Source: Cyclobacteriaceae bacterium (lineage in GTDB: Bacteria; Bacteroidota; Bacteroidia; Cytophagales; Cyclobacteriaceae). From it: DNA of 64,000 nucleotides. The notes beneath the pieces are model-generated. The model was not told the origin of the DNA. It ran no database searches and saw nothing but the letters and a program-made list of their open reading frames with translations. The stretch covers positions 1 to 64,000 of the forward strand of contig JAEUUF010000019.1 in assembly GCA_016787645.1 (NCBI GenBank), given 5' to 3'. Shown piece by piece: positions 9,169-16,739 of the stretch. How positions within the stretch are numbered: position 1 is the first letter of the stretch; every line of letters starts with the position of its first letter. A program made the translations under genes and the position numbers.

Positions 9169-9591
9169 TCAACCCCCAAAGAGTTTGCTGAAGAACCCGC
9201 GTTTACTTTCCCTCTCCTGGATATTATCCAATGCCGTGCGAAGCCTCACCAGCGAAGCGGAGTCTTTCACGATGTACATCTCGGCACCCAAATCCAACAC
9301 CTTCTTGCGTATGGCTTCATCCTCCAGCGTGGTGTGGTAGATAACCGGTATTCGCTTGTTGGTTTCACGGATACTGGCGAGGTAATCCAAACCTGTCTTG
9401 GACTGCCCTTCGAAGAAGTGATCCAACACAACTGCATACGGTTTCTCGCCCAGGTGTGACATCATTTCGTCAGGCTTATTGAAGGTTCGGACTTCATAAT
9501 TACCCAACGTCTCCCGAAAGTGTACTTGCAGCACCTTTTGTTGGTGAGGATTATCCTCCACAATAAAGACCATTCGTTTTTTGTCAGCCAT
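9169..9591 (-). CDS. Single-domain response regulator (CheY-like receiver)
   Basis: About 140 residues, receiver domain only. It shows the acidic pair in FIVEDNP, the phosphorylated Asp57 in VVLDHFF, the switch Thr in YHTT and the conserved Lys in YIVKDS, followed by a short charged C-terminal tail (ERESKRGFFSKLFGG). The ATG at 9591 is preferred; a TTG five codons upstream is possible but unlikely. It has no output domain, so it should act by protein contact or as a phosphate relay. It lies next to and convergent with the 7TM kinase gene. Confidence 0.9.
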   Translation of the reverse strand: MADKKRMVFIVEDNPHQQKVLQVHFRETLGNYEVRTFNKPDEMMSHLGEKPYAVVLDHFFEGQSKTGLDYLASIRETNKRIPVIYHTTLEDEAIRKKVLDLGAEMYIVKDSASLVRLRTALDNIQERESKRGFFSKLFGG

Positions 9592-9635
9592 GGCGTTTTG
9601 GATCAAAAAGTTAGGTGATGGTCATGATTTTCTTT

Positions 9636-10325
9636 TCAAAGCACGCGCTTGCCCGTCCACGTACCCGATACGCCGGCCGAAGAGCCCTGCCAGGTCCCCG
9701 AGGCGTTGTCGCCAGATAAAGTTCCAGTACCCACGGGGGCAGTAAGGTTGAGCGTGGTCCCATCTGCCAGTCCATAGATGCTCTGACTGGTTAATCCGTC
9801 TGCACTTCGGCTGACACCGACAAGTGCCTGCGCCTGGATAATGAAATTCCATGTACCGCTTTCGCTTCCCGCATAAGTACCTTCATAGGCTCTGACGATG
9901 GCCTTGGAAGTTTCCTTGAGGATAACCACCTGGGCGTTGGCATGACCCGGGATGTCAAGGGTTAATGATGGCACCAGCCCTGTTGCACCTACGGAAAAGA
10001 TCGCCTGCCAGTCACCGGAAACAAATACAGCATTCTTGATTGGCAGACCGGTCGTCCAGTCGACAAGCCCGGTTGGGCTCAATTCCTTGGAGACGCCATC
10101 CAGGGTGATGGTAATGTGCTTTACGCCTTTCTGAAGCCTCACAACGAACATGCCGCTTGAGCCAACGATTACTCCCTTATATATGCCCCCGCTCTTGAGA
10201 TCTTCGGTGGCCAGGGCCTCTGGACTGCTGGAGAAATTGGACGACGGCACGGGTGATGAGTCGCTGCTGCAGGAAATGGCAGAAAGGAGCGAACTGATTG
10301 AGAGAAGAAGATAAGTGATCCTCAT
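9636..10325 (-). CDS. Lipoprotein, paralogue of the 6230-6931 gene
   Basis: A 229-residue lipoprotein if translation starts at the ATG at 10325, which gives a clean signal peptide with lipid Cys19 (LSAISC). An upstream in-frame start would add 22 residues that do not look like a signal. The mature part matches its paralogue in KSGGIYKG, YEGTYAGSESGTWNFI and the end SGTWTGKRVL. Function unknown. Its stop lies 45 bases upstream of the receiver gene start, so the two may form one transcript. Confidence 0.8.
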   Translation of the reverse strand: MRITYLLLSISSLLSAISCSSDSSPVPSSNFSSSPEALATEDLKSGGIYKGVIVGSSGMFVVRLQKGVKHITITLDGVSKELSPTGLVDWTTGLPIKNAVFVSGDWQAIFSVGATGLVPSLTLDIPGHANAQVVILKETSKAIVRAYEGTYAGSESGTWNFIIQAQALVGVSRSADGLTSQSIYGLADGTTLNLTAPVGTGTLSGDNASGTWQGSSAGVSGTWTGKRVL

Positions 10326-10401
10326 GGTACAGCTAGTTAGTGGATTCAATCGATTTTCAGCATCAAATTTCGTAAAAGAGATAATATTCATCCAGGGGTG
10401 G

Positions 10402-10409
10402 TAATTTTG
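10402..10409 (+). promoter_or_regulatory. Candidate Bacteroidota -7 box
   Basis: TAATTTTG matches the TAnnTTTG consensus of the Bacteroidota primary sigma factor and lies 28 bases before the rhodanese ATG. No clear -33 element is visible, so this is tentative. Confidence 0.35.
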
Positions 10410-10436
10410 TATTCGACCAGTAAACGTTTAACTCCT

Positions 10437-10829
10437 ATGAAAACCCGGCTTCTTCAACTTTTCTTCCTGGCTTTTGCACTGACCATTGGCTGCAGCCAGG
10501 GCCAAAACAAGGCTTCACTGTCACCGCAGGCCTTCACCGACAAAATCAACCAAACCCCCGATGCCCTGGTAATTGATGTACGCACCCCACAGGAGTATCA
10601 GGAAGGACATCTCGCCAAGGCAAAAAACATCGACTGGCAGGGTGAGCACTTCGAACACCAGGTCATGAGCCTGGATAAGTCCAAGCCCGTATTCGTGTAT
10701 TGCCTCAAAGGCGGTCGAAGCGCTTCTGCTGCCTCCAAAATGAGATCGATGGGATTTAAGGAAGTCTACGAACTGGAAGGAGGACTGGATAAGTGGCAGG
10801 CAGCCAAATTTCCTATTGTAAAAGATTGA
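10437..10829 (+). CDS. Rhodanese-like lipoprotein
   Basis: A 130-residue single-domain rhodanese (sulfurtransferase fold) exported as a lipoprotein: signal peptide with lipid Cys19 (ALTIGC). The domain shows ALVIDVRTPQEYQEGHL and the active loop YCLKGGRS with the catalytic Cys89. An ATG at 10437 is chosen because it gives the signal sequence; the upstream alternative adds residues that spoil it. It could move sulfane sulfur or bind arsenate or selenate in the periplasm. It is a free-standing gene, divergent from the lipoprotein at 9636-10325. Confidence 0.9.
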   Translation: MKTRLLQLFFLAFALTIGCSQGQNKASLSPQAFTDKINQTPDALVIDVRTPQEYQEGHLAKAKNIDWQGEHFEHQVMSLDKSKPVFVYCLKGGRSASAASKMRSMGFKEVYELEGGLDKWQAAKFPIVKD

Positions 10830-10875
10830 CCTGCCACAGAGCAACCCGAAGGCCATTAACCGCATCTGCTTGTTG

Positions 10876-12708
10876 ATGCGCCTCTTGCGGTTTGCTGTGT
10901 TGTTCATTGCACCCCTGCCACTATGGGGGCAAGCACTCACCCAGGGTATTGTACTGGATGCCGAAAGTCACGAACCGGTAGCCGGAGTCCATGTCCTTGG
11001 GTTTGGAAAGCAACGCAGCGGAAGTTCCACAAACAGCGAAGGGCGATTCGCGCTTCATGACACGAACCTCGATTCCCTCCGGATTACCTGTATCGGCTAC
11101 ACACCCGTGCTGTTGTCGGGGAATGCACTTCAGCATGAATCGCTTACCATTCTTCTCAAACCTTTTGTTACTCCCCTCCAGGCGCTTACCGTAAAGCCAC
11201 CGTCCCCCCAGCACCTGATTCGGGAAGCGGTCCGCGCAATCCCAAAGAACTATTCCTCACCACCGTTCCAGGTACGCGGCTTCTACCGCGAAGTAATCCG
11301 CGCCGATGCAGCGTATTATGCGGTAGCCGAAGCGGTCTTCGAAAGCCAGGTGCTGAAAACCAAAGGCGATGACCCGGCCCTGCTGAAACTGGTCCAGGGA
11401 AGGCGCAGTGAAACGGTCAAGAGTACCCGCATCTTCGAAGACTATCATCCGGGCGGCGGACCGAATTACCTCATGAACCATATACTGGAAGCTGACCTGC
11501 CGGACTTTCTGAAGGAACAGCACATGCAGGACTATATCTATTCCATTGACTCCATCACCTCGTATGAAGGAAAAGACGTGTACCTCATCGGTTTCGATCA
11601 ACGCGACAACCTCAAGAAGAACCTCTGGACAGGAACCATTTTTCTCGACGCCGAATCGTTCGCTATTATTCAAGTGACGTGGTCATTGAGCGAAAAAAGT
11701 ATCGAGTATAGAAAGCACCTGGCCGGCGCCGATAAAGTAATGGCCGACTTGCTCGGCATCGATTTCACCGTGCTCAAAAAATCAACGACCTACAGCTATC
11801 ACAAAACAGGCGCAACCTTTGCACTCCAGGATGCACGACTAACCATGGACATTCATTTCAGGCAACCCAGGAAAAACATTGATGAACAATTCACTTTCCT
11901 CGCCGAGATGCTTGCGCTGCACCAGACCCCGGGGCCGCTCACACCATTCACCAAAAGCGATGTCTGGCAAAAAAACCGGCTGGTAAAAAGCCTGCCCGGT
12001 GAATTTGATCCCGACTTCTGGGGCGCTGAGAATATTATCCAGCCAGACAAATCCCTCACTGACGCAGTAGCCTCTATGGACGTACTGAAAGCGTCCAAGC
12101 TTCCTACCGGTGTTCCGGATGGCTGGAGTCTTTTCAGGTCCAGTGATGCCAAAGCATACCAGCGTGATTCCACTCTTATGCTGAAGCCATTTGTGGAGTC
12201 ACGATGGAAGGATGCTGATCGGGGTCCCTTCTTGTGGCAACCTGTAAACGGCAATACCGAACTGTTCGCCCGGCTATCTGTCTCAAAAACTATTGACACG
12301 ACCGCAGCCCCGGATGCCGGGTTCCAGGTCGGCGGCCTCATGCTGCGCTCGGACACGGACAGCATGGAGAATCACATCTTCTTCGCCCTGGGCTGCATGG
12401 GTAACCCGCAGCTAAAACTCGTTAGTCAAAATACAATCAACGGAAGGTCGGCCATTCATGTGACACGCATCGACCACCACCAGCTGACGATTCGCCTGCG
12501 CCGCATGGAAAGTCTATTCCAGTTGCACTACCTTTCGCCGGAAACCAACCAGTGGGTGCCGCTGCGCGAAATTCAACGAAAGGACATGCCACAGAATTTG
12601 CAGGCTGGGATTGCCGGTTTCGCCTGGGTTCCGGGTGATGCGCCCAACCGGCATCCCGATTTGCTTATCCAGGCACACGGCTTCCGAATTACATCGCTTC
12701 AGCCATGA
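10876..12708 (+). CDS. Carboxypeptidase-regulatory-like surface protein with C-terminal DUF1349-like domain
   Basis: About 610 residues with an N-terminal signal peptide (cleaved near GQA). Residues 22-100 form a carboxypeptidase-regulatory-like domain of the kind found on TonB receptors (GIVLDAESHEPVAGVHVLG). Residues 110-390 are a long region of unknown fold seen in Bacteroidota proteins with this N-terminal domain. The last 200 residues (GWSLFRSS..., LMLRSDTDSMENHIFF, AGIAGFAWV) resemble the DUF1349 concanavalin-like fold, which can bind sugars. No TonB plug or barrel is present. Its stop overlaps the next ATG by 4 bases, so the two genes are translationally coupled. Confidence 0.82.
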   Translation: MRLLRFAVLFIAPLPLWGQALTQGIVLDAESHEPVAGVHVLGFGKQRSGSSTNSEGRFALHDTNLDSLRITCIGYTPVLLSGNALQHESLTILLKPFVTPLQALTVKPPSPQHLIREAVRAIPKNYSSPPFQVRGFYREVIRADAAYYAVAEAVFESQVLKTKGDDPALLKLVQGRRSETVKSTRIFEDYHPGGGPNYLMNHILEADLPDFLKEQHMQDYIYSIDSITSYEGKDVYLIGFDQRDNLKKNLWTGTIFLDAESFAIIQVTWSLSEKSIEYRKHLAGADKVMADLLGIDFTVLKKSTTYSYHKTGATFALQDARLTMDIHFRQPRKNIDEQFTFLAEMLALHQTPGPLTPFTKSDVWQKNRLVKSLPGEFDPDFWGAENIIQPDKSLTDAVASMDVLKASKLPTGVPDGWSLFRSSDAKAYQRDSTLMLKPFVESRWKDADRGPFLWQPVNGNTELFARLSVSKTIDTTAAPDAGFQVGGLMLRSDTDSMENHIFFALGCMGNPQLKLVSQNTINGRSAIHVTRIDHHQLTIRLRRMESLFQLHYLSPETNQWVPLREIQRKDMPQNLQAGIAGFAWVPGDAPNRHPDLLIQAHGFRITSLQP

Positions 12709-13493
12709 AACGCGCCGCCCTGCTGTTCGCCTTCGTCATGGTTTCACACACCATGTTTCCATGCCTCATCTTTGTCTTCACGCCGGGTAACCACATCATC
12801 GTTGGAAATCACGAAGACTGGACCGCACGGGATGCACGCATCCGCTTCATCCCCGCCGAAAAGAGCAAGCTGGGTGTCGTTGTCTTCGATTTTGAAAGCG
12901 AAGGACTGATTCAGGGCGGGATGAACTCAGCGGGGTTGTTCTTCGACGGCACGGCGACGCCCTTTGTCCCCATGGATTTCACCGGGAAGGAAGTATTCAA
13001 AGAGAAAGACTTCTGGCTGACGTTGCTTCAATCCTGCCATTCTATTCAGGAGGCAGTGGCCTTCATCGACAAATACCAGGTTCCGGAACTGGAATCCGTA
13101 CATCTTCTCTTCGCCGACCGGAGCGGGCAGTCTGTCATTGTAGGCGCTTACGATGGCAAGCTGACGTACACGTGGAAGAACAAACCGTTTCAGGTATTGA
13201 CGAACTTCAACATTGTTGACCCCGAATACGGTGGCGAACAGCCGTGCCCGCGATTCGCCACCGCCAATTCCATTCTGACATCTGCCACTGGAAGTCCCAT
13301 GGAAACCGCTGCAACCGTTCTCAAACAAACCACGCAGGGAGCCCTGACCGTCTACTCCACCCTCTTTGATCTCACCACCGGCAGTGTACGGGTGTATTAC
13401 CTCGCCGACTTTTCACGGACGCTAACTTTCAACCTGGCGGATGAGCTGGCCAAGGGTGGCCATGACCTCTTAATGAGCAAGCAATTTCGCTGA
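12705..13493 (+). CDS. Ntn-type linear amide C-N hydrolase (C45/choloylglycine hydrolase-like), exported
   Basis: A 262-residue protein. After a hydrophobic leader (residues 1-19) comes Cys20 (FPCLIFVF), which signal removal could expose as the N-terminal nucleophile of an Ntn hydrolase. Supporting motifs are VGNHEDW (residues 34-40; the family has GRNxDW-like motifs here), GGMNSAGL near 72-79, and NFNIVDPEYGG. Members cleave linear amides such as acyl-amino acids or bile-salt-like conjugates. Substrate unknown. Translationally coupled to the upstream surface protein by an ATGA overlap, so the pair probably works on the same envelope substrate. Confidence 0.75.
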   Translation: MKRAALLFAFVMVSHTMFPCLIFVFTPGNHIIVGNHEDWTARDARIRFIPAEKSKLGVVVFDFESEGLIQGGMNSAGLFFDGTATPFVPMDFTGKEVFKEKDFWLTLLQSCHSIQEAVAFIDKYQVPELESVHLLFADRSGQSVIVGAYDGKLTYTWKNKPFQVLTNFNIVDPEYGGEQPCPRFATANSILTSATGSPMETAATVLKQTTQGALTVYSTLFDLTTGSVRVYYLADFSRTLTFNLADELAKGGHDLLMSKQFR

Positions 13494-13502
13494 TCTTGCA
13501 AG

Positions 13503-13540
13503 GGAGCCGGAATTCAAGGGCTCCATCTTTCAGTTTCTAT
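13503..13540 (+). terminator. Weak terminator hairpin
   Basis: GGAGCC / GGCTCC stem (13503-13508 and 13519-13524) followed by a T-rich stretch, just after the hydrolase stop. The T-run is interrupted, so efficiency is uncertain. Confidence 0.4.
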
Positions 13541-13569
13541 TTTCTAACTTGATGACTTATCCTCATCGC

Positions 13570-15075
13570 ATGAAAGCCCTTCTCTGCACAGAACACGGGT
13601 TGCCCGAAACTTTAAAACTCTCTACGGTGCCCGATCCTACCACCGGTCCGGCAGAGGTACACATCCGGGTACGAGCGTGCGGCGTGAACTTCCCGGATGT
13701 GCTCATCATTCAAAACAAATACCAGTTCAAGCCGCCACTGCCGTTTTCTCCCGGTGGCGAAGTTTCGGGTGAAGTGATTGCAGTAGGTGAACAAGTAAAA
13801 CATGTCAAGGCTGGGGACCGGGTTATCGCCCTTTGCGGGTGGGGCGGCTTTGCCGAACAGGTAGTCGTCAGCGGAGCCCGTGTGTTTCCTATGCCAAAGG
13901 GTATGGACTTTATCACTGGCGCGAGCACCTTATATACATATGGCACCTCCTACCATGCACTTAAAGATCGGGCTCAACTCAAGAAAGACGAGACCGTGTT
14001 GGTCCTCGGTGCCGGTGGCGGCGTGGGGCTTGCCGCGGTAGAACTCGCGGTCACTCTCGGCGCCACGGTCATTGCTGCGGCTTCCACTGAGGATAAACTC
14101 CATGCCTGTGCTGAAAAAGGAGCCAAATACCTGATCAACTATTCGAATGAAGATTTACGGGCTCGTATCAAAGAGATTACACAAGACCGTGGGGTCGACG
14201 TGGTGTACGATCCCATCGGTGGCGAACTAGCCACCGAGGCCCTGCGCTCAATGGCCTGGCGAGGCCGTTATCTCGTCGTTGGTTTTGCCTCCGGTACCAT
14301 TCCGCAATTTCCAGCCAACCTGCCCTTGTTAAAAGGATGCGCCATCGTAGGTGTCTTCTGGGGAAGCTTTGCTGAACGCGAACCACAAAAAAGCCTGCAG
14401 AATTTTGGGGAGTTGCTTGCCTTCATCAAGGCGGGCGTCATCAAACAACGACTGCACGCGGTCTACTCGCTGGAGGAATCAGCCATCGCACTCGCTGATC
14501 TCATGAACCGGAAGGTAACCGGCAAAGCGGTGGTGAAAATCGGATCATGGGAGGAATCCTTGCAAGAAGAGGAGACGGCTAAGCCATCGACAACAGTCAC
14601 GGCGGCACTTTCACCCGGCCAACCGCTGGTGCTTGAACTAAAAGACCTCAAGAAGAAAGTGGGAACATCGTTGGGCGTAAGCGAGTGGTTTACGGTCACC
14701 CAGGAAATGATCAACGATTTTGCCAAGGCCACGCACGACTACCAGTGGGTGCACGTTGATACCGAGCGCGCCAAACAACAAATGCCCGGTGGTAAAACGA
14801 TCGCCCACGGCTACCTGACCATGTCGCTGGCATCGAAATTCTTCTTTGAATTGTTGAAGATCGAGGGGGTGACCACCTCCATCAACTACGGACTGAACAA
14901 AGCTCGGTTTCCTGTAGCGGTCAAGTCCGGAAGCCGAATCCGAATGACGGGAAAAATTAAAGAAGTAGAAGATATGCCCGGAGGCGGAACCAAAATGATC
15001 ATGGAATGCATCATGGAAGTCGAAGGGGAAGAAAAACCCGCCTATGCGGGCGAATTGATCACGGCTCTTTTCTAA
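13570..15075 (+). CDS. Fusion: zinc-independent quinone/enoyl reductase (MDR) plus MaoC-like enoyl hydratase
   Basis: One reading frame of 501 residues with two enzyme domains. Residues 1-325 are a medium-chain reductase of the NADPH:quinone oxidoreductase type (PGGEVSGEVIAVGEQV, nucleotide-binding GAGGGVGLAAVELA at about 147-160, VYDPIGG). A charged linker (about 327-350) joins it to a MaoC hot-dog domain (362-501) with the hydratase signature D390xxxxH395 and GKTIAHGYLTMSL. The likely reactions are reduction of a double bond and reversible hydration of 2-enoyl-CoA, both on acyl-CoA chains. The ATG at 13570 is preferred over one 18 bases upstream. The SDR gene follows after 25 bases, which suggests a joint pathway. 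Confidence 0.9.
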   Translation: MKALLCTEHGLPETLKLSTVPDPTTGPAEVHIRVRACGVNFPDVLIIQNKYQFKPPLPFSPGGEVSGEVIAVGEQVKHVKAGDRVIALCGWGGFAEQVVVSGARVFPMPKGMDFITGASTLYTYGTSYHALKDRAQLKKDETVLVLGAGGGVGLAAVELAVTLGATVIAAASTEDKLHACAEKGAKYLINYSNEDLRARIKEITQDRGVDVVYDPIGGELATEALRSMAWRGRYLVVGFASGTIPQFPANLPLLKGCAIVGVFWGSFAEREPQKSLQNFGELLAFIKAGVIKQRLHAVYSLEESAIALADLMNRKVTGKAVVKIGSWEESLQEEETAKPSTTVTAALSPGQPLVLELKDLKKKVGTSLGVSEWFTVTQEMINDFAKATHDYQWVHVDTERAKQQMPGGKTIAHGYLTMSLASKFFFELLKIEGVTTSINYGLNKARFPVAVKSGSRIRMTGKIKEVEDMPGGGTKMIMECIMEVEGEEKPAYAGELITALF

Positions 15076-15100
15076 TTTTAACGACTTACCATTTCAACCG

Positions 15101-15838
15101 ATGAGACTCAAAGACAAAATTGCCATCGTCACCGGTGGCGCCGCAGGTATCGGGCTGGCTACTGTAAAAGCTTTTCTGAAAGAAGGTGCTGCCGTGGCCA
15201 TGTGGGATGTTTCCGACAAAGGCGCTACGATGGCGGAAGAACTCGCCAAAGCCGGCCATCGGGTGACTTTTACCAAAGTATCCGTAACGGATTCTGGCCA
15301 GGTACAAAAAGCGACCGAGGCCGTCGCCAAACAATACGGACGCATTGATATCCTGATTAACAACGCCGGAATTACGAAGGACCGCACGCTGTTGAAAATG
15401 TCGGCCGAAGAATGGAACGACGTGATCGCCGTAAACCTTACCGGTGTGTTTAATTGCACACAGGCTGCCGTGCCCTTCATGAAAGAGAAGAACTATGGCC
15501 GGATCGTATCGGCATCTTCCAATGTGGCCATCCGGGGCAACTATGGACAAACCAATTACGTGGCCACCAAGTCGGCAATCATTGGTATGACCAAGGTGTG
15601 GGCTCTCGAACTGGGACGCTATGGCATAACGGCCAACTGCATCGCTCCTGGCTTTATCAAAACCGCGATGACCGATGCGATGCCTGAAGAGGTACGCAAG
15701 GCCAGCCTTGCCCACATTCCAGTGGGTCATTGGGGCGAACCAGAGGATATCGCCAACGGTTATGTGTATCTCGCATCGGATGAGGCGCGCTTCGTCAGCG
15801 GTATCTGCCTGACCATCGACGGTGGCGCGGCGAGGTAG
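15101..15838 (+). CDS. fabG: FabG-like short-chain dehydrogenase (3-oxoacyl reductase / 3-hydroxyacyl dehydrogenase)
   Basis: A 245-residue classical SDR. It has the glycine-rich TGGAAGIG (11-18), NNAG (87-90), Asn112, Ser140, Tyr153 and Lys157 (YVATK), and the usual C-terminal SGICLTIDGG. Asp36 at the end of the second strand (AVAMWD) favours NAD(H) over NADP(H), so this copy may act on 3-hydroxyacyl-CoA rather than in fatty-acid synthesis; that is an inference from the family rule. It lies 25 bases after the quinone-reductase/MaoC fusion gene and probably shares its transcript. Confidence 0.88.
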   Translation: MRLKDKIAIVTGGAAGIGLATVKAFLKEGAAVAMWDVSDKGATMAEELAKAGHRVTFTKVSVTDSGQVQKATEAVAKQYGRIDILINNAGITKDRTLLKMSAEEWNDVIAVNLTGVFNCTQAAVPFMKEKNYGRIVSASSNVAIRGNYGQTNYVATKSAIIGMTKVWALELGRYGITANCIAPGFIKTAMTDAMPEEVRKASLAHIPVGHWGEPEDIANGYVYLASDEARFVSGICLTIDGGAAR

Positions 15839-15894
15839 CCGTTGATTCAAATGATGATGAAAAAATTGAAGACGTGGAAGACATTTAGAGGATC

Positions 15895-15914
15895 AAGCGT
15901 TTAAGCTTTTTTTG
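15895..15914 (+). terminator. Possible weak terminator
   Basis: Short AAGC / GCTT stem followed by a run of seven T, downstream of the SDR gene. The stem is only 4 bp, so support is weak. Confidence 0.3.
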
Positions 15915-15986
15915 TGACCTGATCCATTTTCTTTGTCGGCGAAAGCTAACAGGTTCTTTCAACGGCTACCTTTACATGACAGCTGA

Positions 15987-16739
15987 ATGAATAACCTCCA
16001 GATCACCATTGTGGAAGACGAGCTGATCGTCTCAGAAGATCTCCGGCAAATCCTGCTCGATGAGGGGTACGATGTCACCGGTTGTTTTGAGACAGCTGAA
16101 GAAGCGCTTGAGCACCTGAAGGCTGTCCACACCGACCTGGTTATGATTGACATCCGGCTGAAAGGCCAAATGACGGGGGTTAACCTGGCTGAAAGTCTCC
16201 GCAAATCACAGGCACTCCCAATTATTTATGTGACGGCGAACACGGATGAAGAAACTTACCAACTCGCCCGAAAAACCAAACCGCAAGCCTTTCTCGTAAA
16301 ACCGTTCAATGCAAGGACCCTACTGGCGGCAGTAGACCTTGCCCTATTCAATTTCTCTGAAAACAACACGGCCGAAACAATCCTGGACGCTGGGGCGCTT
16401 GAACGGAAGGATTTCCAGGTGACGATTCAGGATGGCTTTTTCATACGCGAAGGCGGCCGCCACAAAAAGATCCGGCTTAGTGATCTGCTATTTATAGAAG
16501 CCGATGGCAGCTATGCCCGGCTGGTTACCAACTCCGGGCAGCATACCATTACCCAAAACCTGAGTACGTTCCTTCGCAAAACCAGCCTGCCTCTTTTGGT
16601 ACGGGTTCATCGATCGTATATCATTAATGTTAATCGGGTCGACTCCTTCGATGAAGGATATGTCTATATCGACAAATATCCCATCCCCATCAGCAAGACC
16701 TACCGCGGGGATTTCCTGTCTACGCTGAACGCGTTGTAG
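15987..16739 (+). CDS. LytTR-type response regulator
   Basis: A 250-residue transcription regulator. Receiver domain 1-125 with the acidic pair Glu10-Asp11 (TIVEDE), phosphorylated Asp55 (MIDIRL), VTANTDEE and LVKPFNA. LytTR DNA-binding domain at about 145-250 (LLFIEADGSYARLVT, LVRVHRSYIINVNRVDSF). It should bind direct repeats upstream of target promoters when phosphorylated. Its stop codon directly abuts the stop of the convergent histidine kinase gene, the likely partner. Confidence 0.94.
   Translation: MNNLQITIVEDELIVSEDLRQILLDEGYDVTGCFETAEEALEHLKAVHTDLVMIDIRLKGQMTGVNLAESLRKSQALPIIYVTANTDEETYQLARKTKPQAFLVKPFNARTLLAAVDLALFNFSENNTAETILDAGALERKDFQVTIQDGFFIREGGRHKKIRLSDLLFIEADGSYARLVTNSGQHTITQNLSTFLRKTSLPLLVRVHRSYIINVNRVDSFDEGYVYIDKYPIPISKTYRGDFLSTLNAL

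Noticed and set aside
15086-15850. Open frame of 254 codons on the minus strand
   Set aside because: Antisense to the SDR gene over its entire length.
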